Shown in pieces: positions 53,209 to 61,320 of a stretch of DNA of 64,000 nt. Within the stretch, counting starts at the first letter, position 1, and each line of letters opens with the position of its first letter. Made by a program: the position numbers and the translations under genes. The notes beneath the pieces are model-generated. The model made no database searches and was not told the origin of the DNA. It worked only from the letters and a program-made list of their open reading frames with translations. The stretch covers positions 216,543 to 280,542 of the forward strand of contig NZ_JBDKSS010000014.1 in the NCBI RefSeq assembly GCF_039680535.1. Direction: 5' to 3'. This DNA is from Parvibaculum sp039680535 (GTDB lineage: Bacteria; Pseudomonadota; Alphaproteobacteria; Parvibaculales; Parvibaculaceae).

Positions 53209-53888
53209 AGATGACCCAGCTCATGGCGATTTGCACAAGCCGCAGCATTCCGGTTATCGAAGATTGCGCACAGGCCCATGGCGCAGTGATGGCAGGCCGA
53301 AAGGCCGGCACGTTCGGCGACCTCGGCTGCTTCAGCTTTTATCCGACCAAAAATCTCGGCGCTCTCGGGGACGGCGGCGCCATCGTCACCAGCAACAGCG
53401 ATATTAGCGAGCGCGTGCGATCGCTCCGGCAATACGGCTGGAAGAACAAATATCAGATCATGATGCGAGGCGGACGCAACAGTCGGCTTGATGAAATGCA
53501 GGCCGCCTTTCTCCGCGTAAAATTGCGCTATCTCGACGAATGGAATATCCGCCGACGCGAAATCGCAACACGCTACAAACTGCTGCTCGACAACTCGAAG
53601 GTGACGGTTCCGGTCCACGAATGCGAGAGTTACGTCGCACATCTGTTTGTCGTGCGATGTGTGGATCGCGAGGCGCTCCGTGAGCGTCTTCGAGCGGCCG
53701 GCATCGGCAACGACATTCATTATCCGATACCCGATCATCATCAACCCGGATGGCGCGATCTCCCAGGCAGCGATCTGAGCCTGCCCATAACCGAGCAGCT
53801 TTCGAAAGAAATACTCTCCCTTCCCTGTTATCCCGAATTGCGCGACGACGAGATCGACGCGGTCATTCGCGCTGTGAACGGGTGGTAG
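53209..53888 (+). pseudogene. DegT/DnrJ/EryC1-family sugar aminotransferase, 3' part (split by IS66)
   Basis: Continues the 50334 gene after the second AGATGACC. It contains the PLP pocket (IPVIEDCAQAHGA), the Schiff-base Lys in FYPTKNLGALGDGG, and the C-terminal region NSRLDEMQAAFLRVKL to PCYPEL. A start at ATG 53211 could give a 225-residue product, but it would lack the N-terminal third that builds the dimer and substrate site, so activity is unlikely. The gene product would be the 3-aminotransferase acting after the ketoisomerase encoded at 54930-55736. Confidence 0.88.
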
Positions 53889-53889
53889 A

Positions 53890-54873
53890 TTGCTCTATTC
53901 GATCATCATCCCTGTCTATAAAAACGCTGAATCGATTGGGGAATTGATCCGGGCCCTGGCCGATATACAGCTATCTGTCCGAACGCAATTCAGCATGGAT
54001 ATCGAAGCTGTTTTCGTCGTCGACGGCAGTCCCGATGGCAGCATCTCGATCCTCGATCAGCGGCTGCCGTCAGCCCCGTTCCGCTCACAGCTTCTCGCTC
54101 ACGCCAGGAATTTCGGCTCCTTCGCCGCGATCAGAACGGGACTTGCCGCCGCCAATGGCGAGTATCTTGGAATGATAGCGGCCGACCTTCAGGAGCCTCC
54201 GGAATTGCTGGTCGCGTTTTTGGAGCGGCTCGTCGACAATTCCTCAGACATCGTCGTCGGCGTTCGCGAAAGCCGCGAAGATCCCATGTTGACGCAGATG
54301 TCTTCCGGCCTGTTCTGGAAGATATACCGCAGCCTCGTCATCCGCGAGATCCCGGAGGGAGGTGTCGATCTATTTGCCTGCACACGCCAAGTGAGAGACC
54401 AACTGCTCGCGCTGGGCGAGTCGCATAGCTCGCTGATCGGCCTTGTCTACTGGATCGGCTTCCGGCGTTCCGAAGTCTCCTATACCCGCAGGGCGAGAAA
54501 ATACGGCAGGAGTGCCTGGACCCTCCGTAAAAAAATCGACTATTTGCTGGACAGTATCTTCGCCTTCACGGACCTGCCGATCAGGATACTGACTATCTTG
54601 GGCCTGGCGGGCATGCTTCTCGCTTCTGTCTGGGGATTTCTCGTTCTCATTGCGCGCGTCTTTGGCAACATCCCGGTTTCCGGCTACGCAGCGACCGTCC
54701 TGACCATCGTCTTCTTCGGCGGGCTGAATACTCTTGGTATCGGCCTTGTTGGTCATTACGCCTGGCGAACCTATGAAAATACCAAAAGACGTCCGATCGC
54801 CATCGTGCGGTATGCTCGCCATTACGGGCCAGTGGAGAGCCCTGCCGAACGAACGGTCGATCGGTTCGGTTAA
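53890..54873 (+). CDS. GtrB/ArnC-like polyprenyl-phosphate glycosyltransferase
   Basis: A 327-residue GT2 enzyme starting at TTG one nucleotide after the aminotransferase stop. YSIIIPVYKNAESIGELI, VFVVDGSPDGS and NFGSFAAIRTGLAAANG form the catalytic domain; MIAADLQEPPELL holds the DXD-like site. Two C-terminal membrane helices (IRILTILGLAGMLLAS and AATVLTIVFFGGLNTLG) anchor it. It would attach a sugar to undecaprenyl phosphate, for flipping by the GtrA-like protein and transfer by the GtrII-like protein. Confidence 0.88.
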   Translation: MLYSIIIPVYKNAESIGELIRALADIQLSVRTQFSMDIEAVFVVDGSPDGSISILDQRLPSAPFRSQLLAHARNFGSFAAIRTGLAAANGEYLGMIAADLQEPPELLVAFLERLVDNSSDIVVGVRESREDPMLTQMSSGLFWKIYRSLVIREIPEGGVDLFACTRQVRDQLLALGESHSSLIGLVYWIGFRRSEVSYTRRARKYGRSAWTLRKKIDYLLDSIFAFTDLPIRILTILGLAGMLLASVWGFLVLIARVFGNIPVSGYAATVLTIVFFGGLNTLGIGLVGHYAWRTYENTKRRPIAIVRYARHYGPVESPAERTVDRFG

Positions 54874-54929
54874 CCGTGGCACGGTCCAAGCCGAGGTCCC
54901 GACGACTCTCATTAAATCGCGGATGAAAG

Positions 54930-55736
54930 ATGATCGATCAGAGCGCATTTATCGACCCAACCTCGACCTTGTCACCCTCCGCGACCATCGGGCCTCTCGC
55001 CTATGTTGGACCGGGCGCGGTCGTGGGTGACTCCGTCGTGATCGGTCCCGGCGCGCAGATATTGTCGGATTCCGACCGGCCGACCATCATCAAGCCCTGG
55101 GCCGTGATCGGCGGCGGTTCGACTGTCACGGCGGGGGTCGAGATCGGCACTTACGCCCGGATTGGCAGTGGCGTGGTAGTCGCTGAGAATGTTCCGCCGA
55201 ACATGATACTCTCGGCGCCGAGACCCCGGGTGCTCGGCTATGGGGAGGGTTCCGGGCAACCCGTCGCCCGGCGGCATTTTTCTAGGGACTCCAAGCTCGA
55301 CGCACCGACGAAGATTGGCGTAGGCGCAGGCGAGCTGTGGCCGGTGCCGGTCTTCTCCGATCTCCGAGGCTCGCTCAGCGCGATTGAACTTTCGACCAAT
55401 CTACCGTTTCGGCCGGAACGCATTTTCCTCATCTATGGCGTTCCAAGCGAGGAAATGCGGGGCGATCATGCCCACAGGCGCTGCGCACAGTTTCTCGTCG
55501 CGGTGCATGGCAGCGTCTCGCTCATTCTCGACGACGGCGAGCGGAGCGTCGAGGTCCGGCTCAATCGCCCAAACCTGGGGGTCTACATGCCACCGATGAT
55601 TTGGGGCACTCAATACAATTACAGTTCCGACGCAGTACTGATGGTCTTTGCTTCACACTCCTACGATCCGTCCGACTACATAAGAAGCTACGATCAATTC
55701 AAAGCGATCCTCGCTTCGCAAGAAACGACGAGATGA
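54930..55736 (+). CDS. WxcM-like fusion: hexapeptide N-acetyltransferase + sugar 3,4-ketoisomerase
   Basis: A 268-residue fusion. Residues 1-110 are left-handed beta-helix hexapeptide repeats (FIDPTSTLSPSATIGPLAY; GSGVVVAENVPPNM), as in sugar N-acetyltransferases. Residues about 130-260 are an FdtA/QdtA-type cupin: FSDLRGSLSAIEL, RGDHAHRRCAQFLVAVHG (with the paired His) and GVYMPPMIWGTQYNYS. Such fusions make dTDP-3-acetamido-3,6-dideoxyhexoses (Fuc3NAc or Qui3NAc) together with a DegT aminotransferase, which here is the gene broken by IS66. Which epimer is made cannot be told. Confidence 0.88.
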   Translation: MIDQSAFIDPTSTLSPSATIGPLAYVGPGAVVGDSVVIGPGAQILSDSDRPTIIKPWAVIGGGSTVTAGVEIGTYARIGSGVVVAENVPPNMILSAPRPRVLGYGEGSGQPVARRHFSRDSKLDAPTKIGVGAGELWPVPVFSDLRGSLSAIELSTNLPFRPERIFLIYGVPSEEMRGDHAHRRCAQFLVAVHGSVSLILDDGERSVEVRLNRPNLGVYMPPMIWGTQYNYSSDAVLMVFASHSYDPSDYIRSYDQFKAILASQETTR

Positions 55737-56098
55737 AGAGACTCTTGGTATTCGGCTTGGTCGGTGCAGCGAATACCATCGCGACCTACGCATTGTTTCT
55801 GCTTCTGGTCCACCTTCTCTCACCTGGCATTGCTTATGTCGTCGCATATCTGGCGGGGCTTTTGGCTGCGATCACCGCCAATCTGAAAATCACCTTTCAA
55901 ACCAATGTCGACACCGTATCCTTCTCACTTTCCGCTGCGGTCTATCTGTTTTCGATGGTTGTGTCGGCTGGCTTCGTATCCCTGCAGACACGTTGGGGCA
56001 TTGAACCGTGGTTGAGCGGCATCTTTGGCATAGCGGTCAGTTTCACTCTGAACTATCTCGGGCTTTGGATGATAAGTTCGGTCAGGCGGACGTCATGA
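55733..56098 (+). CDS. GtrA-like polyprenyl-phosphate-sugar flippase
   Basis: A 121-residue protein with four membrane helices and the GtrA signature FGLVGAANTIATYALF at the start, plus NYLGLWMISSV at the end. GtrA-family proteins are thought to flip undecaprenyl-phosphate-linked sugars. ATG at 55733 overlaps the WxcM-type gene stop (ATGA), so the 165-codon upstream extension is rejected. Confidence 0.88.
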   Translation: MKRLLVFGLVGAANTIATYALFLLLVHLLSPGIAYVVAYLAGLLAAITANLKITFQTNVDTVSFSLSAAVYLFSMVVSAGFVSLQTRWGIEPWLSGIFGIAVSFTLNYLGLWMISSVRRTS

Positions 56099-56154
56099 CA
56101 CGGAATTCTCGCCGCTCGCTCGCCGCACAAGCGCAGTTATAGGAAGGCGAACCA

Positions 56155-56736
56155 ATGTCTGATAAAGGCTCTTCTCTAGTGGAGAATTCAGCGCTCGATC
56201 AGCGAAGACGGACGCATTTCAAGCCGGTCAGGCCGGACGACGCCGAGTTCATTCTCTCGCTCCGCACCGACCCGCAGCTGAATTCTTTTCTAAGTCCGGT
56301 CGACGACAGCGTGGAAGCCCAGCGCCGATGGATCGAAAGCTACGTCGCACGAGAGGACAGAGGGGAAGAATATTACTACCTGATCATGCACGAAGGCCGC
56401 CGCGCCGGAACGGTTCGGCTTTATGATTTTCAATTCGAAAACGGAATCAGATCGTTTAGCTGGGGAAGCTGGATAATTCCAGCGCCGCGTCCGAAGGGGC
56501 TCGCAAATGTCAGCCTGTGTCTCGTTTACAAAATCAGCTTTTCGAGCCTTGGGTTCAACCGCTCGCATTTCAAGGTCGACCTCCGGAATCTCAAGGTGAT
56601 CGAACTTCATCTCCGCACCGGTGCTGAGCGGCTCGCCGACAGCGACGGGGATGCAAATTTCTATTTCTGGCCAAAAGAAATGAAATCGCTCTGGGCTCGT
56701 CATAAAGAAGCCCTCGTCGAGCACGAGCAATACTAA
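56155..56736 (+). CDS. GNAT-family acetyltransferase (RimJ/RimL-like)
   Basis: A 193-residue N-acetyltransferase-fold protein: FKPVRPDDAEFILSLRTDP, YYYLIMHEGRRAGTVRLYDF and a motif-A-like WGSWIIPAPRPKGLANVSLC, though the classical Q/RxxGxG/A is degenerate (RPKGLAN). In polysaccharide loci such enzymes acylate amino sugars. It is the last plus-strand gene before the convergent GtrII-like gene. Confidence 0.78.
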   Translation: MSDKGSSLVENSALDQRRRTHFKPVRPDDAEFILSLRTDPQLNSFLSPVDDSVEAQRRWIESYVAREDRGEEYYYLIMHEGRRAGTVRLYDFQFENGIRSFSWGSWIIPAPRPKGLANVSLCLVYKISFSSLGFNRSHFKVDLRNLKVIELHLRTGAERLADSDGDANFYFWPKEMKSLWARHKEALVEHEQY

Positions 56737-56755
56737 ACAGCTTCCTTCGCTCCGG

Positions 56756-58792
56756 TCAGATCCCCGGTCGACTGTGCCTACAAAGCAATTGCATGTCTCG
56801 GATCGTCACCCTCTGGTTGCTGTCCACCGGATCGAGCCTGAAGCTATCGGCGAATCCGGTCCGGCTGATGATCTGAAGACGAATGTCGACAAAGCCTCCA
56901 TCCGGGGCTGGCGCGATTTGTGTGTCCGTCGAGGTCTCTCCGTTAAATTCGCCTTGCCCCGGCGGCTTGTAGAAGATCTGGACGCCGGTAGGCCGCTCGA
57001 CCTTGAGCTGCATACGCAATTCGATACGGCTGCAGCTCTTGACGAGCTGAGCGTCGCCGGTCTCGAAAATGAGTTGCGGATCGCTCACCGTGCTAAGAGC
57101 GATCTCGCTGCCCGTCCGCGCCTCCACCAAACCGTTCCGCAGCGACCATTTGCCGGCTGGGGCGTCCGAGAGGCTGAAAAAGGGCTTCTCCTGTCCTCTG
57201 TCCGGCAATCCGTCGCCCGACAGCAAATCCCGATAGTTCGGATTTGGAATATCCGACAGCTTAACCAGAACGACACCATCTGACCTAACCCGAACCGCGC
57301 CCTCGGCAGGCCAAGGGGGCATATCGACGAACTCGTCGAGCAGCTCCGGCCGACGCTCCGGCCGCACCACATCGAATATCGGTAGTCCGATGAGCTTCAA
57401 ATAAGTCACCATCCGATATGGATTTCCTCTGTCCCACTCAAAGAAGGACGCTCCAATCGTCGAACCGTCGATCTTCGAATAGGGGCTTTTGAAAGGTCGG
57501 AATCCGAAGACGTCGATCGTCAATGGCTTGTCGCGCGCGGTTGCCGACGACAGGCGAGCGACCCGCTCCGAGAGCGCAAGAGCCATTTGCCGATCATTGA
57601 CTTGCACGAGATCGCGGGTCGCGTTGAAGGCCGCAAGCGTTTTGAACATCGAGAAATAGAGCACGAGCAGCGCCACGAATCCGATGCGCTTCAGTCCCCC
57701 GCTCGCATTCGGGAAGCCCAACAGGACCATTCCTGCGAAAACCGTCGGCACTGCGACAAGGGATCTCACAGGCATGCTGCCGCCGCTCATCAAATTCATG
57801 CCGAACGGTGCAAGCAGCAGCACCACGACCGCCAATAGTCCGAGGATTGCCCCTCGTGTGGCCGCAATTCTGCGGGCGTGGAGGACCATCCCGACGGCAG
57901 CCATGACGAGCAGAACCGCAACAGCCGGAGATTTGTAGCCGTAAACGTCGTCCTTGCCGAAATAGACCTGACGCATCTGGCTCACGAGATGCGAAAGAAC
58001 ATCGCCCGGCTGGTTGAACAGATCATCCAGCCGCACAAACCCCTGAATATAGGAGACGTCTGTCTGCGTACCTTTCATGAATAGTTTGAGAAGGAGGGCA
58101 TAGATCGCGAGCGATGCGATGAGGACCGCTCCTGCCGCCAAACAGTCGACAAGAACAGCTCTCGCCATTCTCCCGTCGAAGGCCATTGCGACGATTGCCA
58201 GGCAAAACATTACAGCGAGATCGAGAGCAAAAGACTGATAACAACCGATCGCCGCCGCTCCCGTCAGCGCAGCGGCAGCGAGCAGCGCAATGCCCTTCCC
58301 GTCGATACCGGCCCTCTCGCGCTCTGCACGCAGGAGGAAGGCAGACCAACAACACAAGAAGACGCCCAGCCCGGCAGCCGCCGTATTGCTCTGGAAGGCT
58401 GTCAGGAACGCCCAGGTCGGAAATGCGGAAAACAGAGGAAAAGCAAGGAGCGACCAGAGCCCCATCCGCTCGCGCCCCAGTGCCCTGAGGAAAAGCAAGT
58501 AGCCGGCCGCACAAAACAGCCCAAATAGCGCCAATGGCAGAAAGGGCAAGACCGGCTGGGGGACGACGAACCGCTCCCACAAGTAGATCGTCCAGCGTCC
58601 CTGTGCTACCCAGGCGGCCGCATTCTCCCGAAAGGCGGCAAATTCATCATCGACCGACAGCGTGAAACTTGTGAGGCCGTCGAGATTGAATATCGCGAAT
58701 GACAAAAACAGAACCGCGATCGATTTGATCCGCGCCTCGATCTTTGCGGTATCGATGTCCTTTCGCCAGAAGTCGCCCGTAAATCTTCTCAA
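56756..58792 (-). CDS. GtrII-like membrane glucosyltransferase
   Basis: A 678-residue membrane protein with about 10-12 helices in residues 25-400 and a C-terminal soluble beta-rich domain (about 480-678). The first periplasmic loop has the acidic pair in LSVDDEFAAFRENAAAWVAQGRW, typical of GtrII-type polyprenyl-phosphate-dependent glycosyltransferases. It would transfer the sugar supplied by the GtrB and GtrA-like pair to O-antigen or another glycan. The start is a TTG with AAGGGG nearby. Convergent with the GNAT gene. Confidence 0.78.
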   Translation of the reverse strand: MRRFTGDFWRKDIDTAKIEARIKSIAVLFLSFAIFNLDGLTSFTLSVDDEFAAFRENAAAWVAQGRWTIYLWERFVVPQPVLPFLPLALFGLFCAAGYLLFLRALGRERMGLWSLLAFPLFSAFPTWAFLTAFQSNTAAAGLGVFLCCWSAFLLRAERERAGIDGKGIALLAAAALTGAAAIGCYQSFALDLAVMFCLAIVAMAFDGRMARAVLVDCLAAGAVLIASLAIYALLLKLFMKGTQTDVSYIQGFVRLDDLFNQPGDVLSHLVSQMRQVYFGKDDVYGYKSPAVAVLLVMAAVGMVLHARRIAATRGAILGLLAVVVLLLAPFGMNLMSGGSMPVRSLVAVPTVFAGMVLLGFPNASGGLKRIGFVALLVLYFSMFKTLAAFNATRDLVQVNDRQMALALSERVARLSSATARDKPLTIDVFGFRPFKSPYSKIDGSTIGASFFEWDRGNPYRMVTYLKLIGLPIFDVVRPERRPELLDEFVDMPPWPAEGAVRVRSDGVVLVKLSDIPNPNYRDLLSGDGLPDRGQEKPFFSLSDAPAGKWSLRNGLVEARTGSEIALSTVSDPQLIFETGDAQLVKSCSRIELRMQLKVERPTGVQIFYKPPGQGEFNGETSTDTQIAPAPDGGFVDIRLQIISRTGFADSFRLDPVDSNQRVTIRDMQLLCRHSRPGI

Positions 58793-58901
58793 TCTAGCCC
58801 CTTTTTTCGCGGCTCGTGATTCTTTCTTCCGTGTCGTTTCTCACTGGAGACCAACGCCGACCGTCCCATATCATCGGCGACAGCGAGCGGATCGAGAGCT
58901 T

Positions 58902-60116
58902 TCATTGATGGCCCTCCGCAGATTGAGGTGTGTCCTGTGATTGTCCTTCCCCCGCCTCTGGGCGTTTGAACAACCGTCCCTCGGAACGGCCATATGACAG
59001 GTAGTGGACCACGGGATCGCTGCCTGCGGCGAGCACGTCCGGATTCAGGACGAGATACTCAACCGAATTGAACCCTTCCGGCAACTCGTCTCCGTACCCT
59101 GCCTCGTCGGATACAGGGCGCATAACATACCGTCGTAGACGAACATAGGGAGAAGCTTCGTCCTGCCAGCGCTTTACGCTTTCTACGACGAGCAGAAACA
59201 ACTCCTTCGATATGTGATCCACTGGCACCTGCGGCCCCTCAGACCGGTTATCCATGTTGACGTCGATAACCGGCACACCTGTATCGACCATGTATCGTAT
59301 CAGGGATGCCAGGAAAGGAGCGTTGGCATCCCTGATCGCCGAGGCCAGAACCGGATCGAAATGCCGGTAATGAGGGATGTCGGGTTTGGCCCTCAGCATT
59401 TCATTTGAGATTTTTTTGCTTAAGGCCGAATCTCGGAAAATGCGATTGATCACGAGAAGTACTTCGAGCTCTTCGAAAGTCAGAGACCTGTTGACTCTGA
59501 TGTTGGATGCGCCCGCCGCCAACTCCGCTGAAACGCCCAGTTCGGCGGCAAAGCCCTCAATCAGCTTGGAGTCTCTATAGACCAGCAACTTGATGTTGCC
59601 GAAAAGCTGAATGCAGCGCGTCAGCGCTTCCTGATAGCTAAAGCAGTTTCGCAAAGCATAGGCTTGGAATTCCTCGCTGAGGCCGTCGCCCTTGACGGCT
59701 TGCCCCCAGGCCGACCAAAGCCACCAGTATGGATCGCGGACGTAGGCGAGTACCTCTGGTCTGAACAACTCAGATGCCCTGATCCTGAAAAACTCGAGGT
59801 TCTCCTCAAGACCTAGCGGAATGAACTCACTCGAAAGAAGCACCGAGTGACAACCGAGATCAGCGGCCTGTGCCGCATAGCTCTCAAGGAGCGATGAAAT
59901 CGCGTCGAAATTCCCTCTTTCCGCCCCCCTGCGCGGCGTGTTTAACAGCGCCACCAGATCGTTGCCGTTCCCGCCGAGAATATTGCCGCCATTCGCCAGG
60001 CACGGATAGAGAACGCCATCAGCGGCCAGCTGATCGGCACGCTCGGCTAGCCAGTGCTGTATCGCACTCGAGCCCGTCTTATTCGGACCGACATGCAACA
60101 CGAACCTCGGCCGCAT
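58902..60116 (-). CDS. Sulfotransferase-like protein with NPDV...HYL C-terminal module
   Basis: A 404-residue protein. It opens RFVLHVGPNKTGSSAIQHWL, a PAPS-type phosphate loop (KTGSS), with a second PAPS-like region in VLAYVRDPYWWLWSA, so sulfation of a surface glycan is the best guess. The C-terminal 45 residues (FNSVEYLVLNPDVLAAG; DPVVHYLSYGRSEGRLF) match the module that is present in the neighbouring giant glycosyltransferase. ATG at 60116 has AGGAGGT 4 nt upstream, so the longer frame to 60659 is rejected. Confidence 0.75.
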   Translation of the reverse strand: MRPRFVLHVGPNKTGSSAIQHWLAERADQLAADGVLYPCLANGGNILGGNGNDLVALLNTPRRGAERGNFDAISSLLESYAAQAADLGCHSVLLSSEFIPLGLEENLEFFRIRASELFRPEVLAYVRDPYWWLWSAWGQAVKGDGLSEEFQAYALRNCFSYQEALTRCIQLFGNIKLLVYRDSKLIEGFAAELGVSAELAAGASNIRVNRSLTFEELEVLLVINRIFRDSALSKKISNEMLRAKPDIPHYRHFDPVLASAIRDANAPFLASLIRYMVDTGVPVIDVNMDNRSEGPQVPVDHISKELFLLVVESVKRWQDEASPYVRLRRYVMRPVSDEAGYGDELPEGFNSVEYLVLNPDVLAAGSDPVVHYLSYGRSEGRLFKRPEAGEGQSQDTPQSAEGHQ

Positions 60117-60444
60117 TGGACCTCCTGCGCCGACGTTCGATCCCATCTCGTCTCCCAAAATCATTTTCCTTCCGCCCAACTCTCTTGCCTGCACTTGGTC
60201 CCATGAACGAGGCCCGCTTACGAAGAAAACTGTACCGCCCGCAAGTCCTCTCCTGCCGACATATCCGGATGCGATCGGCATGAACTCCGGCCCGCCGGGG
60301 ACGATTCCCGGGAACAGCTCACAACGACGAAACACGTGGCGAAAACCCCTGTGAAGTCGAAACTTTTTCGCTTCCGTTCCTTCTGCATCTCTCCACCTTC
60401 GGTGACGGCGCAGTGTCCGCTCCGCCCTGATATAAAAGCCGCGC
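60117..60444. other. 328-bp region without a supported gene
   Basis: An upstream extension of the sulfotransferase frame runs through here but has no domain and no start better than 60116. Presumably promoter and leader of the sulfotransferase gene. No clear terminator after the methyltransferase gene. Confidence 0.45.
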
Positions 60445-61254
60445 TCAGGCGACCACCACCTTCTGCCCCCAGAGCGGCTGCTCGACGAAATGGCGTCCTT
60501 TCGCCAATTGCGCGCGAAAGTTTTTCGCCTGAGGTTCGACCTCGTCCGCCAGGATGGCGGCCTCCAGCATCTCCTTGTATTGCGCCGCGCTCGCGCGATG
60601 CGCCAGGAAGAGCTTGTTCGAGATATAGGCCACCGGGACAACCAGGCGAGGCACCGCAAAGAATTTGTGGATCGCCTCGTTGACGCCGAGCGTCAGCGGA
60701 TTGAGAAAATCGTCGGCCGCGATGATACCATTATGCGCAACCAGATTCTCGCAAAGTTGCAGATCGAGAAAGACATCGTCGCACTCATGCGACCCGTCGA
60801 TGCTGATGAAGCGCGCCTTGCCGCCTAATTGGCTCAGAATATCTTCGGTCGAACATGCGGAAGAATGACGATGCCAGAGCGTCACGTCGGCCTTCAACGT
60901 CTCATCGCTGAGCGACAGCATTTTCAGCACGTGCTTCTCGTCTCTCCACTGAAATGTGTCGATGCCAAGCAGCTTGTCGCCGTTGCGCTGCGCTGAACGC
61001 GCCAGAAGCGAGAAATATTTCCCGCAAAAGACGCCGATCTCCATCAAGGGTCCGCCGATCCCGTTGTCGTGCTGGAAATCCAGAATGTCCATCGTCCTGA
61101 GGGATGTGAACCTGTTCAGCCAGCCTTCGGTCTTCTCCACGACCGCATCCTGGAACTCGACATTGGTCATACGTGACACACTCCGGGCATCGTTCACGAC
61201 TCGTCCGACGAGCGGGATATGGGCGGAAATCGACTTGCCGATCTTTAGAAGCAT
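60445..61254 (-). CDS. Class I SAM-dependent methyltransferase (Methyltransf_24-like)
   Basis: A 269-residue methyltransferase with motif I in PLMEIGVFCGKYFSLLA, an acidic residue in LLGIDTFQW, and RFISIDGSHECDDVFLDL with IIAADDFLNP, the pattern seen in glycan and small-molecule O-methyltransferases of polysaccharide loci (CmcI/Methyltransf_24 type). Target sugar unknown. Runs in the same direction as the large glycosyltransferase upstream and may share its transcript. Confidence 0.84.
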   Translation of the reverse strand: MLLKIGKSISAHIPLVGRVVNDARSVSRMTNVEFQDAVVEKTEGWLNRFTSLRTMDILDFQHDNGIGGPLMEIGVFCGKYFSLLARSAQRNGDKLLGIDTFQWRDEKHVLKMLSLSDETLKADVTLWHRHSSACSTEDILSQLGGKARFISIDGSHECDDVFLDLQLCENLVAHNGIIAADDFLNPLTLGVNEAIHKFFAVPRLVVPVAYISNKLFLAHRASAAQYKEMLEAAILADEVEPQAKNFRAQLAKGRHFVEQPLWGQKVVVA

Positions 61255-61320
61255 TTTTTCCTCATGTACAGCGTCATTCCGCCGCCTGCCCTCTCCAGAT
61301 AGAGCGGGCCATCAGGCCGG

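Noticed and set aside
60117..60659. N-terminal extension of the sulfotransferase-like frame
   Set aside because: ATG at 60116 has an excellent AGGAGGT site and begins the P-loop domain. The extension is Arg/Trp/Ser-rich and partly antisense to the methyltransferase region.
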